From positions 62,001 to 126,000 of the forward strand of contig NZ_QJJU01000009.1 of the NCBI RefSeq assembly GCF_003201655.1: 64,000 bases of DNA, written 5' to 3'. This document shows, piece by piece, positions 45,552-55,739 of the stretch. Every line of letters starts with the position of its first letter. Positions within the stretch are counted from its first letter, which is position 1. Below the pieces are notes generated by a model. The model was not told the origin of the DNA, did not search any database, and saw only the letters and a list, made by a program, of their open reading frames with translations. The translations under genes were made by a program, and so were the position numbers. The stretch is from Mycolicibacterium moriokaense. GTDB taxonomy: Bacteria; Actinomycetota; Actinomycetes; Mycobacteriales; Mycobacteriaceae.

Positions 45552-45983
45552 TCAGAGTTCGAGCAGCACCGTCACGGGGCCGTCGTTGACCAGTTCGACC
45601 TGCATATCGGCGCCGAACACGCCTGTCTCGACGTGTCCACCGAGTTGTCGCAGCGCGTCGGCGAAGACGGTCACCAGTGGCTCGGCGACGGCGCCGGGCG
45701 CGGCGGCGTTCCAGGTCGGCCGTCGCCCCTTGGCGGTGTTGGCGTAAAGGGTGAACTGGCTGACCACCAGAATCGGTGCGCCGAGGTCACTTGCGGACTT
45801 CTCATCGTCGAGAATCCTTAGTTGCCAGAGCTTTTCGGCCAGCCGCTGCGCCGTCGCGGCGTCGTCGGTATGGGTGATGCCGACCAGCGCGAGCAGTCCC
45901 TGACCGTCCGGCCGGATGGCGGCGACGACGTCACCGCCTACCGTCACCGAAGCCGAGGTCACGCGTTGCACGAGGATGCGCAT
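45552..45983 (-). CDS. dtd: D-aminoacyl-tRNA deacylase
   Basis: 143 residues from the ATG at 45983 ([15 protein letters not shown], the typical start). The catalytic signatures SQFTLYA and the C-terminal [11 protein letters not shown] (Gly-Pro loop) are intact. The enzyme releases D-amino acids and glycine wrongly attached to tRNA. It is a single gene between the small membrane protein and the DUF305 lipoprotein gene; in M. tuberculosis the homologue (Rv1897c, recalled) lies elsewhere, so it has moved here or been inserted. Confidence 0.92.
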   Translation of the reverse strand: MRILVQRVTSASVTVGGDVVAAIRPDGQGLLALVGITHTDDAATAQRLAEKLWQLRILDDEKSASDLGAPILVVSQFTLYANTAKGRRPTWNAAAPGAVAEPLVTVFADALRQLGGHVETGVFGADMQVELVNDGPVTVLLEL

Positions 45984-46007
45984 GACCGCAGATGCTGCCA
46001 CGAACGC

Positions 46008-46634
46008 CTATAGCGACGCGAGGATGCCGTTCATGGTGTCGATCTCTCGCTGCTGGGCGGCAACGATCGCACGTGCCATTTCGACGGCGGGCGGATACTG
46101 ACCATCCTTGATTTCGGTCTGCGCCATGGTGATTGCACCTTCGTGATGCGAGATCATCTGCGTCAGGAACAGCTTGGCGGCGCCGACACCCTGTGCGTCC
46201 CTCAGTGCCGTCATGTCCTGCTCGGACATCATGCCGCTCATCCCTGTCATTTCGCCGTGCCCGGACATCGGCGGCATCGGAACAGTGCCCCACTGGGTCA
46301 ACCAGCCCTGCATCTGCTGAATCTCGGGCCCTTGGGCGGCCTTGATCTGATTGGCCAGCTCGGTGACCCGCGGGTCAATGCCCTGCTTGGCCAACAGGGT
46401 GTCGCTCATCTCGATCGCCTGCGTGTGGTGGGGAATCATCTGCTGGGCGAACGTCACGTCCGCGTCGTTGTGGGCCTCGGCCGCAGCCGTCGCGCCTGGG
46501 GCCGCGGTCGCGCTCGGCGGCGAGGAGTGGCCCGCCGGGTGCTCTGGCTCGTTGGAGCTACTACAGCCGGTCGAGATGGCCAGCACCGTCAAGGCGCCGG
46601 CACCGATCAGGGTCGTTCGCTTCCACATGGTCAT
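46008..46634 (-). CDS. DUF305 lipoprotein, copper-associated
   Basis: 208 residues. Lipobox STGC (Cys24), a Pro/Ala/Thr linker, then two DUF305 helical hairpins, each with an M-I-x-H-H motif (QMIPHHTQAIEM; QMISHHEGAITMA) and a Met-rich stretch (MSGHGEMTGMSGMM) between, suited to binding copper outside the membrane. It is divergent from a P1B copper ATPase across 64 bases holding a CsoR/RicR-like palindrome. Starts at 46634 or 46628 (MWKRTT) are possible. Confidence 0.85.
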   Translation of the reverse strand: MTMWKRTTLIGAGALTVLAISTGCSSSNEPEHPAGHSSPPSATAAPGATAAAEAHNDADVTFAQQMIPHHTQAIEMSDTLLAKQGIDPRVTELANQIKAAQGPEIQQMQGWLTQWGTVPMPPMSGHGEMTGMSGMMSEQDMTALRDAQGVGAAKLFLTQMISHHEGAITMAQTEIKDGQYPPAVEMARAIVAAQQREIDTMNGILASL

Positions 46635-46655
46635 CGTTCCTTTCTACACACTTTC

Positions 46656-46677
46656 TATACCCTAGGGGGGTACGGTA
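46656..46677. promoter_or_regulatory. CsoR/RicR-like copper operator
   Basis: TATACCCTAGGGGGGTACGG contains the TACCC...GGGTA palindrome of copper-responsive CsoR/RicR repressors. It sits between the divergent DUF305 and copper ATPase genes, 22 bases from the ATPase start, and can control both. Confidence 0.7.
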
Positions 46678-46698
46678 CAAATGAGGTAGGGTGGGACC

Positions 46699-48828
46699 AT
46701 GACCTCCGTCGAGCTCACGATTGATGGCATGACGTGCGCGTCGTGTGCACATCGAATCGAGACGAAGCTCAGCAAGCTTGACGGGGTGACCGCGACAGTC
46801 AACTTCGCGACCGAGAAGGCCCGCGTCGAGTACAGCGACCCTGTCACACCTCAACAGTTGGTCGCCACTGTCGAGGAGGCCGGCTACCAAGCGTATCTAC
46901 CCGAGGCGGTTGCCGCGGCCGACGAGGACCCGACCGCTTCTCTTAGGCAGCGGTTGTTGATCTCGTTGGCGCTTACCGTGCCGGTGATCGCGATGGCGAT
47001 GATCCCCGCGCTGCACTTCACGTATTGGCAGTGGCTCTCGTTGGCGCTCACGGTGCCGGTCGTGGCGTGGGGAGCGTGGCCGTTTCACCGCGCGGCATGG
47101 TCGAACCTGCGGCACGGCGTGGTAACGATGGACACGCTGATCTCGATGGGAACGCTGGCCGCACTCGGGTGGTCGGTGTATGCGTTGGTGTCGGGGACAG
47201 GCGACATCTACCTCGAAGTCGCGGCAGGGGTGACAACGCTGATCCTTGCTGGGCGCTATTTCGAGGCTCGGGCCAAACGCCGGGCGGGCGCGGCACTGAA
47301 GGCGCTGCTGCACCTCGGCGCCAAGGACGTCTCAGTGCTCAGAGGCGGTGTCGAACGACGTATTCCGATCGAGAGGCTGACGGTCGGCGATGAGTTCGTG
47401 GTGCGTCCCGGCGAGAAGATCGCCACCGACGGTGTCGTGGTCGACGGCAGTTCGGCGGTGGATGCGTCGATGCTCACCGGTGAGTCGGTGCCAGTTGACG
47501 TGGGGCCTGGCGACCAGGTGGCCGGCGCCACGATCAACGTCGATGGCCGGCTCGTGGTGCGGGCCAACCGCATTGGCTCCGACACGCAGCTCGCGCAGAT
47601 GGCGCGCCTCGTCGAGGACGCGCAGAACGGCAAGGCCAAGGCTCAGCGGTTGGCGGACAAGATCTCCGGGGTGTTCGTGCCGATCGTCATTGTCCTGGCG
47701 GTGGCGACGTTGGGGTTCTGGATAGCGACGGGCGGATCGGTGGCAGCCGCATTCACGGCCGCGGTGGCGGTGCTGATCATCGCGTGCCCGTGCGCGTTGG
47801 GACTGGCGACGCCAACCGCGTTGATGGTCGGAACCGGCCGTGGAGCCCAGTTGGGCATCCTGATCAAGGGACCGGAAGTGCTTGAGTCCACCCGCCGCAT
47901 CGACACCATTGTCTTGGACAAGACGGGCACGGTCACCACGGGCACGATGACGCTGCTCGAGGTGATCACGGCAACCGGTGAACAACCCGCTGAGTTGTTG
48001 CGGTTGGCCGGGGCACTTGAGGATTCGTCAGAACATCCGATTGCCAAGGCGATCGCGACGGGGGCGCGTGACAAGGTCGGCGAACTGCCGACCGTAGAGG
48101 AATTCAAGAACCTCGACGGGATCGGGGTGCAAGGCGTCGTCGACGGACACACCGTTGTGGTGGGTCGGCGACGGTTGCTCGATCTGCCTGTGGATCTCGC
48201 AAAGGCCATGAGTGAGGCGGAATCTCACGGTAATACGGCCGTCGCCGTGGGCTGGGACGGCAAGGCCCGCGGGGTGCTGGTGGTGGGCGACACGGTCAAG
48301 TCGACGTCGGCCGACGCGGTAAGGAAGCTGCGGGCTCTCGGGTTGACGCCGATCATGCTCACGGGGGATAACGAGCCAGCTGCCCGCATGGCCGCGAGTC
48401 AGGTGGGCATCGACGAGGTGATCGCCGAGGTGCTGCCCCACGAGAAAGTCGACGCGGTCAAGCGATTGCAAGGTCAGGGCAAGGTGGTGGCGATGGTCGG
48501 CGACGGCGTCAACGACGCGGCCGCGCTTGCGCAAGCGGACCTCGGCCTCGCGATGGGCAGCGGCACCGACGTCGCGATCGAGGCAAGCGACCTCACGTTG
48601 GTGCGTGACGATCTCCGTGCGGTTCCCGACGCAATCCGGCTGTCCCGCAAGACATTGTCGACGATCAAGGGCAATCTGTTCTGGGCATTCGCCTACAACG
48701 TCGCAGCACTCCCCTTGGCCGCCGCAGGGCTGCTCAACCCGATGATCGCAGGCGCCGCAATGGCTTTCAGCTCCGTCTTCGTCGTCAGCAACAGCCTGCG
48801 GCTGCGCAGATTCACACCCTCCGGCTAG
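46699..48828 (+). CDS. Copper-transporting P1B-type ATPase
   Basis: 709 residues. One N-terminal metal-binding domain with MTCASC (Cys13, Cys16), eight predicted membrane helices, transport site ACPCALG, phosphorylation motif [13 protein letters not shown] in the nucleotide domain, TGES in the actuator and GDGVNDA. It matches Cu(I) exporters of the CtpA/CtpB/CtpV group; CPC and the CsoR-like operator argue for copper. GGTAGGGTGG precedes the ATG. No csoR or ricR gene is in the window, so the regulator acts from elsewhere. Confidence 0.92.
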   Translation: MTSVELTIDGMTCASCAHRIETKLSKLDGVTATVNFATEKARVEYSDPVTPQQLVATVEEAGYQAYLPEAVAAADEDPTASLRQRLLISLALTVPVIAMAMIPALHFTYWQWLSLALTVPVVAWGAWPFHRAAWSNLRHGVVTMDTLISMGTLAALGWSVYALVSGTGDIYLEVAAGVTTLILAGRYFEARAKRRAGAALKALLHLGAKDVSVLRGGVERRIPIERLTVGDEFVVRPGEKIATDGVVVDGSSAVDASMLTGESVPVDVGPGDQVAGATINVDGRLVVRANRIGSDTQLAQMARLVEDAQNGKAKAQRLADKISGVFVPIVIVLAVATLGFWIATGGSVAAAFTAAVAVLIIACPCALGLATPTALMVGTGRGAQLGILIKGPEVLESTRRIDTIVLDKTGTVTTGTMTLLEVITATGEQPAELLRLAGALEDSSEHPIAKAIATGARDKVGELPTVEEFKNLDGIGVQGVVDGHTVVVGRRRLLDLPVDLAKAMSEAESHGNTAVAVGWDGKARGVLVVGDTVKSTSADAVRKLRALGLTPIMLTGDNEPAARMAASQVGIDEVIAEVLPHEKVDAVKRLQGQGKVVAMVGDGVNDAAALAQADLGLAMGSGTDVAIEASDLTLVRDDLRAVPDAIRLSRKTLSTIKGNLFWAFAYNVAALPLAAAGLLNPMIAGAAMAFSSVFVVSNSLRLRRFTPSG

Positions 48829-48854
48829 CCGGGGGCGCGGCTCCAGGCCTTCGG

Positions 48855-50255
48855 CTACGGATCGTCATCCTCATCCTGTTCGTCTTCGGGCAGGAGGTAC
48901 TTTTCTGGGTGGTGGTAGTTGTTGACTCGGGTCTGTCCGGTGTCGAGGTGTGGTGGTGGGATCCATTCGGTGCGGCCGTCTTTGCGTTTGCGAGTAGTCC
49001 AGCCGCTCTCTTCGATGAGGCGGTTATCCGGTCCGCAGGCCAGGGTGAGCTCGTCGATGTTGGTTTCGCCGTTGGCCCCAGCCCAGCCCTCGACGTGGTG
49101 CACCTGCGTCCAATAACCCGGCGCGGTGCAACCCGGCCGGGTGCAGCCACGCTCGAGCGCATGCAACACGATGCGCTGCCCGGGAGTGGCGAAGCGTTTG
49201 GCGCGGCCACAATAAAGTGGCTCGCGGGTGTGCTTGTCGTAGATCACCAAGTAGTGATGGGCCTGGGACGCCTGCTTGATCACCTCGCGCATCGGCAGCA
49301 AGGTTCCCCCGGCGGTGACCGCGACACCGGCTGCGGCCTGCAGGTCCTGCAGCGAGGTAGACACGATGATCGTGGCAGGCAGCCCATTGTGCTGACCCAA
49401 CTCGCCCGACGCTAAGACGCTGCGCCCCATCGCCTTCAGCGCATCATGGTTGCGCTGGCCCTGGCTACGTGTGTCGCCGTGCGCTGCCTCCTCGCTGGGT
49501 TCGCCGTCCACACACGGGGTTTCGTCATCGGGATTGCACATCCCTGGCGCAGCGAGTTTGGCGAACACCGCTTCGACCGTCGCGCGAGCTTCGGGATCGA
49601 GCAGTCCGTGCACCTTGCTCATTCCATCGATGCCCTGCTTGTCAATCGTCAGATGCCGCCGCCGGGCGTGCTCGGCATCATCAGGCAGATCACCATCCTG
49701 ATTGAGCAGAAACGCCAACCGGTCGGCAGCGGCCCGGAAGTGTGTGGGCCCCAACCCGGTCGCGATGCGCGCCAGGTCGGCCTCGGCCAGATCGCGGGTG
49801 TGGCCGTCGATATGGCCGGACAGATCAGCGAAGAACTTCTCGATTATGCGCACATGCTCGGCCCCGATCTGACCGCGGGCCTGCGCGGCAGCGGTGTTCG
49901 CCAACTTGGGCGCCAACGGCTCACCCGTCATGGCCTGCCGCGGCCCGAGAAGCTCGGCCTGTTTGATCCGGCGCTTGGCTTCGCCCTTGCTGATGCGTAG
50001 TCGCGTGGACAGCACATCACCAAGATTCGTGCCACCAAGGGCCTTGGGGTCGGCCTCGCTGGCCAGCCGATCGATGATCTGATGATCGATTGCGGGCACA
50101 CTGCGAGCCACAACCTCGCGGCGATGCTGCAGCTCGAGCAGTTCGGTATGCGTCAGCGCATCCAGCGACAGCTCGGCCACCTTCGCGTTGGCCGACTCCC
50201 ACTCGGCATAGGTCGCAAGGATCTCCTCGCGATCCGACACCACACCCGAACTCAT
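48855..50255 (-). CDS. 13E12 repeat family protein (DUF222 + HNH endonuclease)
   Basis: 466 residues. N-terminal ~300 residues are DUF222 (LSTRLRISKGEAKRRIKQAE, TIDKQGIDGMSKVHGLLDPEARAT-type segments). The C-terminal HNH domain reads CTRPGCTAPGYWTQVHHVEGW then NIDELTLACGPDNRLIEE. These are the 13E12 REP proteins found in many copies in mycobacteria, thought to derive from mobile or selfish DNA. The start at 50255 is four bases from a perfect SOS box, so the gene should be DNA-damage induced. A GTG/ATG further upstream would put the box inside the gene. Confidence 0.9.
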   Translation of the reverse strand: MSSGVVSDREEILATYAEWESANAKVAELSLDALTHTELLELQHRREVVARSVPAIDHQIIDRLASEADPKALGGTNLGDVLSTRLRISKGEAKRRIKQAELLGPRQAMTGEPLAPKLANTAAAQARGQIGAEHVRIIEKFFADLSGHIDGHTRDLAEADLARIATGLGPTHFRAAADRLAFLLNQDGDLPDDAEHARRRHLTIDKQGIDGMSKVHGLLDPEARATVEAVFAKLAAPGMCNPDDETPCVDGEPSEEAAHGDTRSQGQRNHDALKAMGRSVLASGELGQHNGLPATIIVSTSLQDLQAAAGVAVTAGGTLLPMREVIKQASQAHHYLVIYDKHTREPLYCGRAKRFATPGQRIVLHALERGCTRPGCTAPGYWTQVHHVEGWAGANGETNIDELTLACGPDNRLIEESGWTTRKRKDGRTEWIPPPHLDTGQTRVNNYHHPEKYLLPEDEQDEDDDP

Positions 50256-50258
50256 ACT

Positions 50259-50274
50259 TCGAACACTAGTTCGA
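50259..50274. promoter_or_regulatory. LexA (SOS) box
   Basis: TCGAAC-ACTA-GTTCGA matches the mycobacterial LexA consensus TCGAAC-N4-GTTCGA exactly. It is next to the 13E12 start codon, so LexA bound here would block transcription or the very start of a leaderless message. Confidence 0.85.
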
Positions 50275-50345
50275 GTACATGACGGAACGCCGCCCGCCAA
50301 CCCCCTCCTGTGGATGAAATCGCAACTGTGGATAAGTTGCCCTAT

Positions 50346-51470
50346 TCAGTCACCTTCGGCCGCAGAGCGACGAGCACGGAATAATCCGACGTCCGACTTG
50401 ATGTTCTTCAGATGCCGGGCACCCGCGAATGACCACGTGAACCGTTCGTCGTCCCCGATCGCGTCACGTGTCGATTCCGACACCAGGATCGAATCCGGCC
50501 GCGCCGCCCCGGTGACTCTGCTGGCGAGATTGACCGGACTTCCGAACCAATCTCCTGCCCGGTTCACCGCCATGCCTGTGGCGAGACCGGCGCGCAGACT
50601 CGGGAAGTCGTCGTCGCGGTCGGTGGCGTCGACCAGATCCATCACCGCATCCAGCAGTGCAACCGGGTCCGAGCTGACCAACATCACCTCATCACCGATC
50701 GTCTTGATGAAACGCACCGGCGGCACCGCAACGTCTCGGGCAAGATCGGCGAGGCGATGGGACAGCTGCTCGAGGTCTTCGGGCGCCACCACCTCACCGA
50801 GGCTGGTAAACCCGACCAAGTCGGCGAAAGCGATCGTCACCAGACGTGCACCCGGAACACGTTGCCCCTCTGCACGTTCGGTGGCGGTGACGGCCTCGGT
50901 CTCCATCATGTGCCGCAGCTGCAGGCGCAGCACCTCCTCAATCATCGGTCCGAACATGGGGATGACCTCGCGCAGAAACGCTTCCGAATTCTTGGCGATT
51001 TCCAGCTCGGTTGCCGATGGATCCAGGACGGAGGCCAACACCGCGTATCGCATCACCTCGGCGGTGCGTGACAGCCCCTCGGTAAGCATTCTGGCGATCT
51101 GCACCAGCTGGTCGGGCTCCATGCCCAACGCGATCAATTTCTGAGTAAAGGCGGCGGCCTCGGCATCGGCACGCATGTACACCGCGGCATCGGGATCGTC
51201 GACGCGGGGCAGCCCCATCGCCTGGTGAATGCGCTGAAGCACGTCGAGGTCGACGCCCGCCTTCTCGCTCGCCTCTCTGGCGGAAACATATGTCCCGTCG
51301 TCGCCGAGCATCCGGCGTGACGCCAGAAGCATGGGTATGAACGCACCGCGGATCTGTTCGACGGTGACACCATGCTCAAGCAGCCACGGGATCAGCTCGG
51401 CCCGCTCCGCACGCGTCTTGTCGTCGAGACCGTCAAGGAGGCCCAACGCCTCGAAATCGACGTCTGCCAC
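50346..51470 (-). CDS. Adenylate cyclase, Rv1264-type, copy 1
   Basis: 374 residues. The N-terminal ~190 residues are the all-helical autoinhibitory domain of pH-sensing cyclases ([35 protein letters not shown]). The class III catalytic domain has [11 protein letters not shown] (metal Asp), [12 protein letters not shown] (substrate Lys and second metal Asp) and [15 protein letters not shown] (transition-state Asn and Arg), all intact. It should make cAMP and respond to acid pH as Rv1264 does (recalled). It lies nine bases downstream of a paralogue in the same operon. Confidence 0.88.
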   Translation of the reverse strand: MADVDFEALGLLDGLDDKTRAERAELIPWLLEHGVTVEQIRGAFIPMLLASRRMLGDDGTYVSAREASEKAGVDLDVLQRIHQAMGLPRVDDPDAAVYMRADAEAAAFTQKLIALGMEPDQLVQIARMLTEGLSRTAEVMRYAVLASVLDPSATELEIAKNSEAFLREVIPMFGPMIEEVLRLQLRHMMETEAVTATERAEGQRVPGARLVTIAFADLVGFTSLGEVVAPEDLEQLSHRLADLARDVAVPPVRFIKTIGDEVMLVSSDPVALLDAVMDLVDATDRDDDFPSLRAGLATGMAVNRAGDWFGSPVNLASRVTGAARPDSILVSESTRDAIGDDERFTWSFAGARHLKNIKSDVGLFRARRSAAEGD

Positions 51471-51479
51471 AGCGTCGAC

Positions 51480-52592
51480 CTAATCCTCGTTGGCCACGCG
51501 AGCGCGGAACAGTTTCACTTCGGTCTTGACGCCTTTGAGGTGGCGGCCGCCCGCGAAGGACCACGAAAAGCCGTCGGCCTGTCCAATCGCCTCTCGGACC
51601 GATTCGGAAACCAGCACCGTGCCTGGGCGCGCGACGCCGGTCACCCGGCTGGCCACATTCACCGGGCTGCCGAACCAGTCGCCTGCGCGGCTGACGGCGC
51701 AGCCGGATGCGAGTCCAATCCGCAATTGCGGAAAGTCGTCGTACTTCTCCGCGGCCGCGAGAAGTTCCAGCGCCGTCCGCAGTAACGCGACCGGGTCGGT
51801 GCTGACCAACATCACCGCGTCGCCGATCGTCTTGATGAACCGCACCGGTGGCGAGACGACGTCGTGAGCCAGGTTCGACAGCCGGCTGGCCAGGTTTTCC
51901 AGCTCCTCCGGCGGGACAGCCTCGCCGAGGCGGGTGAACCCGACGAGGTCGGCAAACGCCACCGAGACATTGCGCGCGCCGGGAAGCGTGCCAGCGGCCC
52001 GCTCGGCGAGACTCACCGCCTCCGTCTCCAGTGTGTGGCGCAGCTGCACGCGCAACACGTCCTCGCACAAGGGGCCGAGCAGCGGCGACACCTGTTGCAC
52101 CAAGCCCTCGTAGGCCTGCGCGAGCTGTAGTTCGGTGGCGCCCGGTTGGATGACAGCCTCGAGGACGACTTGGCGCATGGCTTCCGCGGTCTGCTCGAGA
52201 CCGTGGCCGAGCACGCGTGTCACGGCGATCACCTGCTCGCGGTTCAGGCCCATGTCGATGAAGACCTTTGCGCGGGCCGCGGCTTCGCTGTCGGCCCGCA
52301 GCAGGATGGCCGCATCGGGGTCGTCGGCCCTCGGCATGCCGAGTGCACGCTGGATCGCCTGCAGCAGCTCCAGATCGATCCCGGTTTCATCGCAGATCTG
52401 GCGGGCGGACACATAACGACCGTCGTCGCCGACGATGCGACCCGCAGGCAGGAGCATCGGTGACACGGCGCCCCGAATCTGGTCGGCCGTGTAACCCTGC
52501 TCGAGTAGCCACCCGACAAGCTCGGCCCGTTCGGTGCGCGCCTGTCCTTCAAGACCGTCGAGCAGGCCCTCGATGTCGACGTCTTCGGCCAC
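51480..52592 (-). CDS. Adenylate cyclase, Rv1264-type, copy 2
   Basis: 370 residues from a GTG at 52592. Same architecture as the downstream copy: helical N-terminal domain ([20 protein letters not shown]) and full catalytic set ([43 protein letters not shown]). This copy is closer to recalled Rv1264 in [20 protein letters not shown] and KTIGDAVML. The first gene of a two-cyclase operon, divergent from the DNA glycosylase gene 42 bases away. Confidence 0.88.
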   Translation of the reverse strand: MAEDVDIEGLLDGLEGQARTERAELVGWLLEQGYTADQIRGAVSPMLLPAGRIVGDDGRYVSARQICDETGIDLELLQAIQRALGMPRADDPDAAILLRADSEAAARAKVFIDMGLNREQVIAVTRVLGHGLEQTAEAMRQVVLEAVIQPGATELQLAQAYEGLVQQVSPLLGPLCEDVLRVQLRHTLETEAVSLAERAAGTLPGARNVSVAFADLVGFTRLGEAVPPEELENLASRLSNLAHDVVSPPVRFIKTIGDAVMLVSTDPVALLRTALELLAAAEKYDDFPQLRIGLASGCAVSRAGDWFGSPVNVASRVTGVARPGTVLVSESVREAIGQADGFSWSFAGGRHLKGVKTEVKLFRARVANED

Positions 52593-52634
52593 GGCCCTAA
52601 CGTATACCGCCACCAACGGGCAGTATTTGCTTTC

Positions 52635-53129
52635 GTGACCACACCGCTGCTGCACGGGCTGCCGCCGATCATCGACGACGGTGCCCGCGTGCTGATTCTC
52701 GGCAACATGCCGAGCGTGATGTCTCTGGGCGCACACGAGTACTACGCCCATCCGCGAAACGCGTTCTGGAGGATCACCGGCGAGATCGTCGGGTTCGCCG
52801 CCGACGGTCCGTATGAAGATCGGACGGCGGCGCTGACGGCCCACGGCATCGCGGTGTGGGACGTACTGCGGTCGTGTCGGCGCGTCGGCAGCCTTGACTC
52901 GGCTGTGGAGCCACACAGCATGGTGGCCAACGACTTCGGCCAGCTGTTCGAACGTCATCCGCAGGTCACCCGCGTGTTCTTCAACGGTGCCGCCGCCGAG
53001 AAGAACTTCAACCGACTGGTCCGCGTCGTCCCGGATCTTCCGTACCGGCGGCTGCCGTCGACCAGCCCTGCGCAGACCATGCGCTACGCCGACAAGCTTG
53101 CGGCCTGGCGGCTCATAGGTGAGTTATGA
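52635..53129 (+). CDS. DNA-deoxyinosine (hypoxanthine) glycosylase, UDG superfamily family 6-like
   Basis: 164 residues, GTG start. [12 protein letters not shown] carries the family 6 motif I with Asn in place of the usual water-activating Asp, and [12 protein letters not shown] and [11 protein letters not shown] follow. Such enzymes remove deaminated adenine from DNA. It overlaps the convergent amidase gene by six bases. It is not part of the M. tuberculosis Rv1263-Rv1264 interval as I recall it, so it is an insertion here. Confidence 0.78.
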   Translation: MTTPLLHGLPPIIDDGARVLILGNMPSVMSLGAHEYYAHPRNAFWRITGEIVGFAADGPYEDRTAALTAHGIAVWDVLRSCRRVGSLDSAVEPHSMVANDFGQLFERHPQVTRVFFNGAAAEKNFNRLVRVVPDLPYRRLPSTSPAQTMRYADKLAAWRLIGEL

Positions 53130-54503
53130 CACCGGCGGGCGGCGTTGCGCCCACGGCCGCGCCTGCTCAATCTGCGCGCCCAGCGACAGCAGCGTGGCCT
53201 CGTCGAACGGCTTGCCCACCAACTGGATTGACGTCGGCACGCCCTTGCCGTCCAAGTCCCACGGCACCACCGCGGCCGGCTGACCAGTCACATTGAACAT
53301 GGCCTGGAACGGCACGCGCGCGGCCACCAACGTCAGCGTCGAGATCGCTCCTCGCCGCTGGTATGCCCCGATCCGCGACGGCCCCAATGCCGTGCCGGGC
53401 GTGATCACGACATCGACATCGTCGTAGATCGACTGAATCCGCTCGGCGACTTCGCTTTCCGACCCGCGGATCGCATTCATCCTGCGGTCCGAAAACAGCC
53501 CGCCGATGCGGGCGAACGCTCGCGTGCGGCGCTCAAGGCGCTCCGGGTGCGGGAGCGTCTTCATGTCGTCGTAAACGCCTCGAAAGTAGCGCGGCAAGGC
53601 CTGTCCATATACCCCCGACGGCGGATAGTCCGGATCACGCTCGACCACGTCGTGGCCGAGTTCGCGCAGCAGCGCACCGGCCTCTTCGACCGCCGCCCGC
53701 TGAGACTTCCCGACGCGCACAATCAAACCCGGAGGCGCCTTGGTGCTCAACGCAATCCGAAGCTGCCCCGGCGGCCGTTTGGCTGCGGCCACGAAATCAT
53801 TGCCGGGAGCCGTCACGTCCAGGAACAGCGCGGCATCTTCCACCGACCTCGCCATCGGACCGTTCACACTCAAGCCGTTCCAAGCGTCGTCGTGCGGTGC
53901 AAGCGGCACCCGATCGCGCTGAGGCTTGATTCCGAACAGCCCGCACCACGTTGACGGAATCCGGATCGAACCGAGGCCGTCCGAACCCAGTGCCATCGCG
54001 GCCAGGCCTGCGGCCACCGCTGCGCCGCTGCCACCGCTGCTGCCGCCCGGCGCGTAGTCGGTGTTCCACGGATTGCGCGTCGCGCCGAACGTGATGGTCT
54101 CGGTGAACGACCAGGTCATCATCTCTGGCACCGCGGTCTTACCGATGATGACTGCGCCCGCCTCACGCAGCCGTCGCACCACCTCGGCATCCTGCGCTAC
54201 CGCCGGGCCGTGCGCGGCGGTGCCGTATGTCGTGGCCTCGCCTGCGACATCGACATCGTCCTTGATGGCGATGGGAACGCCGAGCAGTGGCAGCCGTTCG
54301 CCTGCGTTCAACCGGTCCTGCGCGATACCCGCCTCTTGACGGGCCGAGTCCGCGAGAACAATTCGGAACGAGCGCAGCTCGCGGTCCAGTCGCGTTATCC
54401 GATCCAGGTACAGCTCCACAAGTGCAGGCGCGGTGACGATGCCATCGACGAGCATCCTGGCCTGCTGCGCGGCGCCTGCGAAGGCGAGCTCACGACTGTC
54501 CAC
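53124..54503 (-). CDS. amiB2: Amidase AmiB2
   Basis: 459 residues (M. tuberculosis Rv1263 about 462). Amidase-signature enzyme with triad Lys81 (IKDDVDVAG), cis-Ser in GGSSGGSG (155/156) and nucleophile Ser179 in SDGLGSIR; the usual GGSIR reads LGSIR. It hydrolyses an amide of unknown identity in the cytoplasm. It lies next to the Rv1264-type cyclases as in M. tuberculosis, though a glycosylase gene separates them. Only 12 bases separate its start from the stop of the AraC gene upstream. Confidence 0.88.
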   Translation of the reverse strand: MDSRELAFAGAAQQARMLVDGIVTAPALVELYLDRITRLDRELRSFRIVLADSARQEAGIAQDRLNAGERLPLLGVPIAIKDDVDVAGEATTYGTAAHGPAVAQDAEVVRRLREAGAVIIGKTAVPEMMTWSFTETITFGATRNPWNTDYAPGGSSGGSGAAVAAGLAAMALGSDGLGSIRIPSTWCGLFGIKPQRDRVPLAPHDDAWNGLSVNGPMARSVEDAALFLDVTAPGNDFVAAAKRPPGQLRIALSTKAPPGLIVRVGKSQRAAVEEAGALLRELGHDVVERDPDYPPSGVYGQALPRYFRGVYDDMKTLPHPERLERRTRAFARIGGLFSDRRMNAIRGSESEVAERIQSIYDDVDVVITPGTALGPSRIGAYQRRGAISTLTLVAARVPFQAMFNVTGQPAAVVPWDLDGKGVPTSIQLVGKPFDEATLLSLGAQIEQARPWAQRRPPVS

Positions 54504-54515
54504 GTCTTCTCCTAC

Positions 54516-55346
54516 CTAACCGTGCGCGGCGGCATATTCGCCCGGAGTACTGCCAAGCATTGTGCGGAAGTCGTTGATGAAATGGGCCTGGTCGTACCAG
54601 CCCAGCCGAATCGCCAGGTCGGCGTGGTCGATGCGGGGACGGCTTTCGATCTCCAGCGCCGCCTGCTGCAGCCGGTAACGGCAGAGCACCCACTTGACCG
54701 GCACGCCGACGTAGCGGCGGAATACGCGCTGCGTGGTGCGTGCAGTCCACGGGGAGTGCTGCATCACGTGCTCCACCCGGTGCAGCCGATCGTCTTCGCG
54801 GATCCGGTCGACTAGTGCCGTCAGGGAGACATAGGTCGGATCGAGTTCACCGGAATGCGCGCCGATGAGCTCGTCGAGCCGCGCTGATACCGCATCGACA
54901 TCGTCGTCGAGATGGATTGGTCCGCCGAACAACTCGTCGTCGACGGGCTGCACAACACCTGTCATCGTGGCAGCGTCGCGGTCGAACCGCGCGGTGAACC
55001 CGCCTGGCCGGAATCGTGCGCCGACGACGGTGCCCCGCTCGCTGATCGTGGTGTGGAAGACGCGTTCCACGATGCCGTGTACCAGAGTGTTCGGCAGCGG
55101 GAAGCCGGAGCGTGGGCCGTCATCGCCCCACTCGTGTGTGACGTGCATCGATGGAAACGTGATGACCGTGCTGTCGAAGGGACCGCGCTCGCGCAGGTCC
55201 CACCGCACGGACCAGAAATGCTCGACGAACTGGGCCGTTGCATCCGACGGCGTCCATCGATCGAGGTCGAACAGCGTGGTGCTGCTCGCGCGGGCGACCA
55301 CCCCGCGCATGGGCGTCGCTTGTGTCGCGCATTTCCGATCACCCAT
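54516..55346 (-). CDS. AraC family transcriptional regulator
   Basis: 276 residues. The N-terminal ~170 residues match the DUF6597-type effector domain common in actinobacterial AraC proteins (FVEHFWSVRWDL; ARFRPGGFTARF). The C-terminal AraC helix-turn-helix pair includes WTARTTQRVFRRYVGVPVKW and the second-helix signature WYDQAHFINDFRTMLGSTPG. Because the amidase start is 12 bases downstream, the two are probably co-transcribed. Effector unknown. Confidence 0.88.
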   Translation of the reverse strand: MGDRKCATQATPMRGVVARASSTTLFDLDRWTPSDATAQFVEHFWSVRWDLRERGPFDSTVITFPSMHVTHEWGDDGPRSGFPLPNTLVHGIVERVFHTTISERGTVVGARFRPGGFTARFDRDAATMTGVVQPVDDELFGGPIHLDDDVDAVSARLDELIGAHSGELDPTYVSLTALVDRIREDDRLHRVEHVMQHSPWTARTTQRVFRRYVGVPVKWVLCRYRLQQAALEIESRPRIDHADLAIRLGWYDQAHFINDFRTMLGSTPGEYAAAHG

Positions 55347-55739
55347 GTAAACAGGCTACGAATTGGCGGTCGGGAACACCATTAGCGCTATATTCGCAGG
55401 CCAGAGTGTATGAAGCGGCTGAAGCCACCCACAATATGTTGACTCAACAGGGCACAGCAAACACCGGCATTTGCCATTCAAACCGCACCGTGCACACGAC
55501 AGCCGACGCCGGCCCGCCACCAATGTCGTCACCCGGTCTAGTCCCAGCACGGCGCGGGTCACGGGGAAGCATCGGCGCCGCTTCGGTTTTCGGCCGTCCT
55601 CCGCGGTGATCGACGTCCGGACCGCTAGTCCGCGAGAACAACAGATTCTCAGCCGTTCGATGGCAATCAGACAGCCGTTGCACATACCTCAGCGGGACGC
55701 GAGCGACCGCCCCGAAAGGGGGCACAGAGACCGTCGAAT

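Noticed and set aside
48815..48835. CCGGCTAGCCGG palindrome at the end of the copper ATPase gene as terminator
   Set aside because: Short 12-base self-complementary site with no loop, containing the stop codon; not distinguishable from chance in GC-rich DNA.
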